8,417 nucleotides of DNA from Rhodoferax sp. Lineage in GTDB: Bacteria; Pseudomonadota; Gammaproteobacteria; Burkholderiales; Burkholderiaceae_C. Shown piece after piece: positions 8,381 through 8,417 of the stretch. The stretch lies in the NCBI GenBank assembly GCA_021731215.1, contig JAKFXU010000241.1, positions 1 to 8,417 on the forward strand, in the 5' to 3' direction. A model generated the notes under the pieces. The model was not told the DNA's origin and searched no databases. It saw nothing but the letters and a program-made list of their open reading frames with translations. The first letter of the stretch is position 1, and each line of letters begins with the position of its first letter. The position numbers and the translations under genes are program-made.

Positions 8381-8386
8381 GACAAA

Positions 8387-8415
8387 ATTCTACCTATTTA
8401 ATTAACTAATTTCAA
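8387..8415 (-). promoter_or_regulatory. Predicted sigma70-type promoter of the aceE-aceF-lpdA operon
   Basis: On the minus strand, TTGAAA (8410-8415, 5 of 6 to TTGACA) is followed after 17 nt by TAGAAT (8387-8392, 5 of 6 to TATAAT). The surrounding sequence is very AT-rich, unlike the coding DNA. The predicted transcript starts near 8380, giving a 5' leader of about 48 nt. The window ends 2 nt upstream of the -35 box, so upstream activator sites cannot be seen. Confidence 0.75.
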
Positions 8416-8417
8416 AT

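Overview
The window looks like the chromosome of a betaproteobacterium, most likely order Burkholderiales and plausibly Comamonadaceae (Rhodoferax/Polaromonas/Acidovorax-like). This is inferred from three things: an aceE-aceF-lpdA order, an E2 with two lipoyl domains, and an E3 that carries its own N-terminal lipoyl domain, together with GC-rich codon use. No rRNA or other taxonomic marker is present, so genus is a guess.

Right part (about 2012-8417, minus strand): a complete pyruvate dehydrogenase operon. A near-consensus sigma70-type promoter (8387-8415) is followed at the predicted start point by a perfect tandem 11-bp repeat that may be an operator. Then come aceE (E1), aceF (E2) and lpdA (lipoyl-E3). 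The gaps between genes are 24 and 16 nt, each with a Shine-Dalgarno sequence. A hairpin-plus-T-run terminator that can work in both directions (about 2012-2046) closes the operon. The three products assemble into the cytoplasmic complex that converts pyruvate, CoA and NAD+ into acetyl-CoA, CO2 and NADH.

Middle part (about 660-1990, plus strand): a two-gene toxin-antitoxin-like module convergent to the operon. It consists of an excisionase/MerR-type helix-turn-helix protein (probable antitoxin and autoregulator) and, 6 nt downstream, a PIN-domain protein (probable VapC-type ribonuclease toxin). It has its own promoter and shares the bidirectional terminator.

Left part (1-360, minus strand): a second, diverged, 5'-truncated copy of lpdA that runs off the window edge. 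It aligns to lpdA residues 328-443 at roughly 90% nucleotide identity with one in-frame 3-codon length difference, and the similarity stops abruptly at 360 (matching 2933 in the intact gene). The 390 nt between this break and the antitoxin hold no convincing gene, but contain inverted repeats and a cluster of TTGCA repeats.

The toxin-antitoxin module therefore sits between a full lpdA and the remnant of a related but non-identical lpdA. This suggests acquisition or allele replacement at the end of the pdh operon rather than a simple recent duplication. I see no CRISPR array, tRNA, rRNA or complete insertion sequence, and no clear sign of an entirely new system; the most unusual element is the lpdA-remnant/toxin-antitoxin junction.
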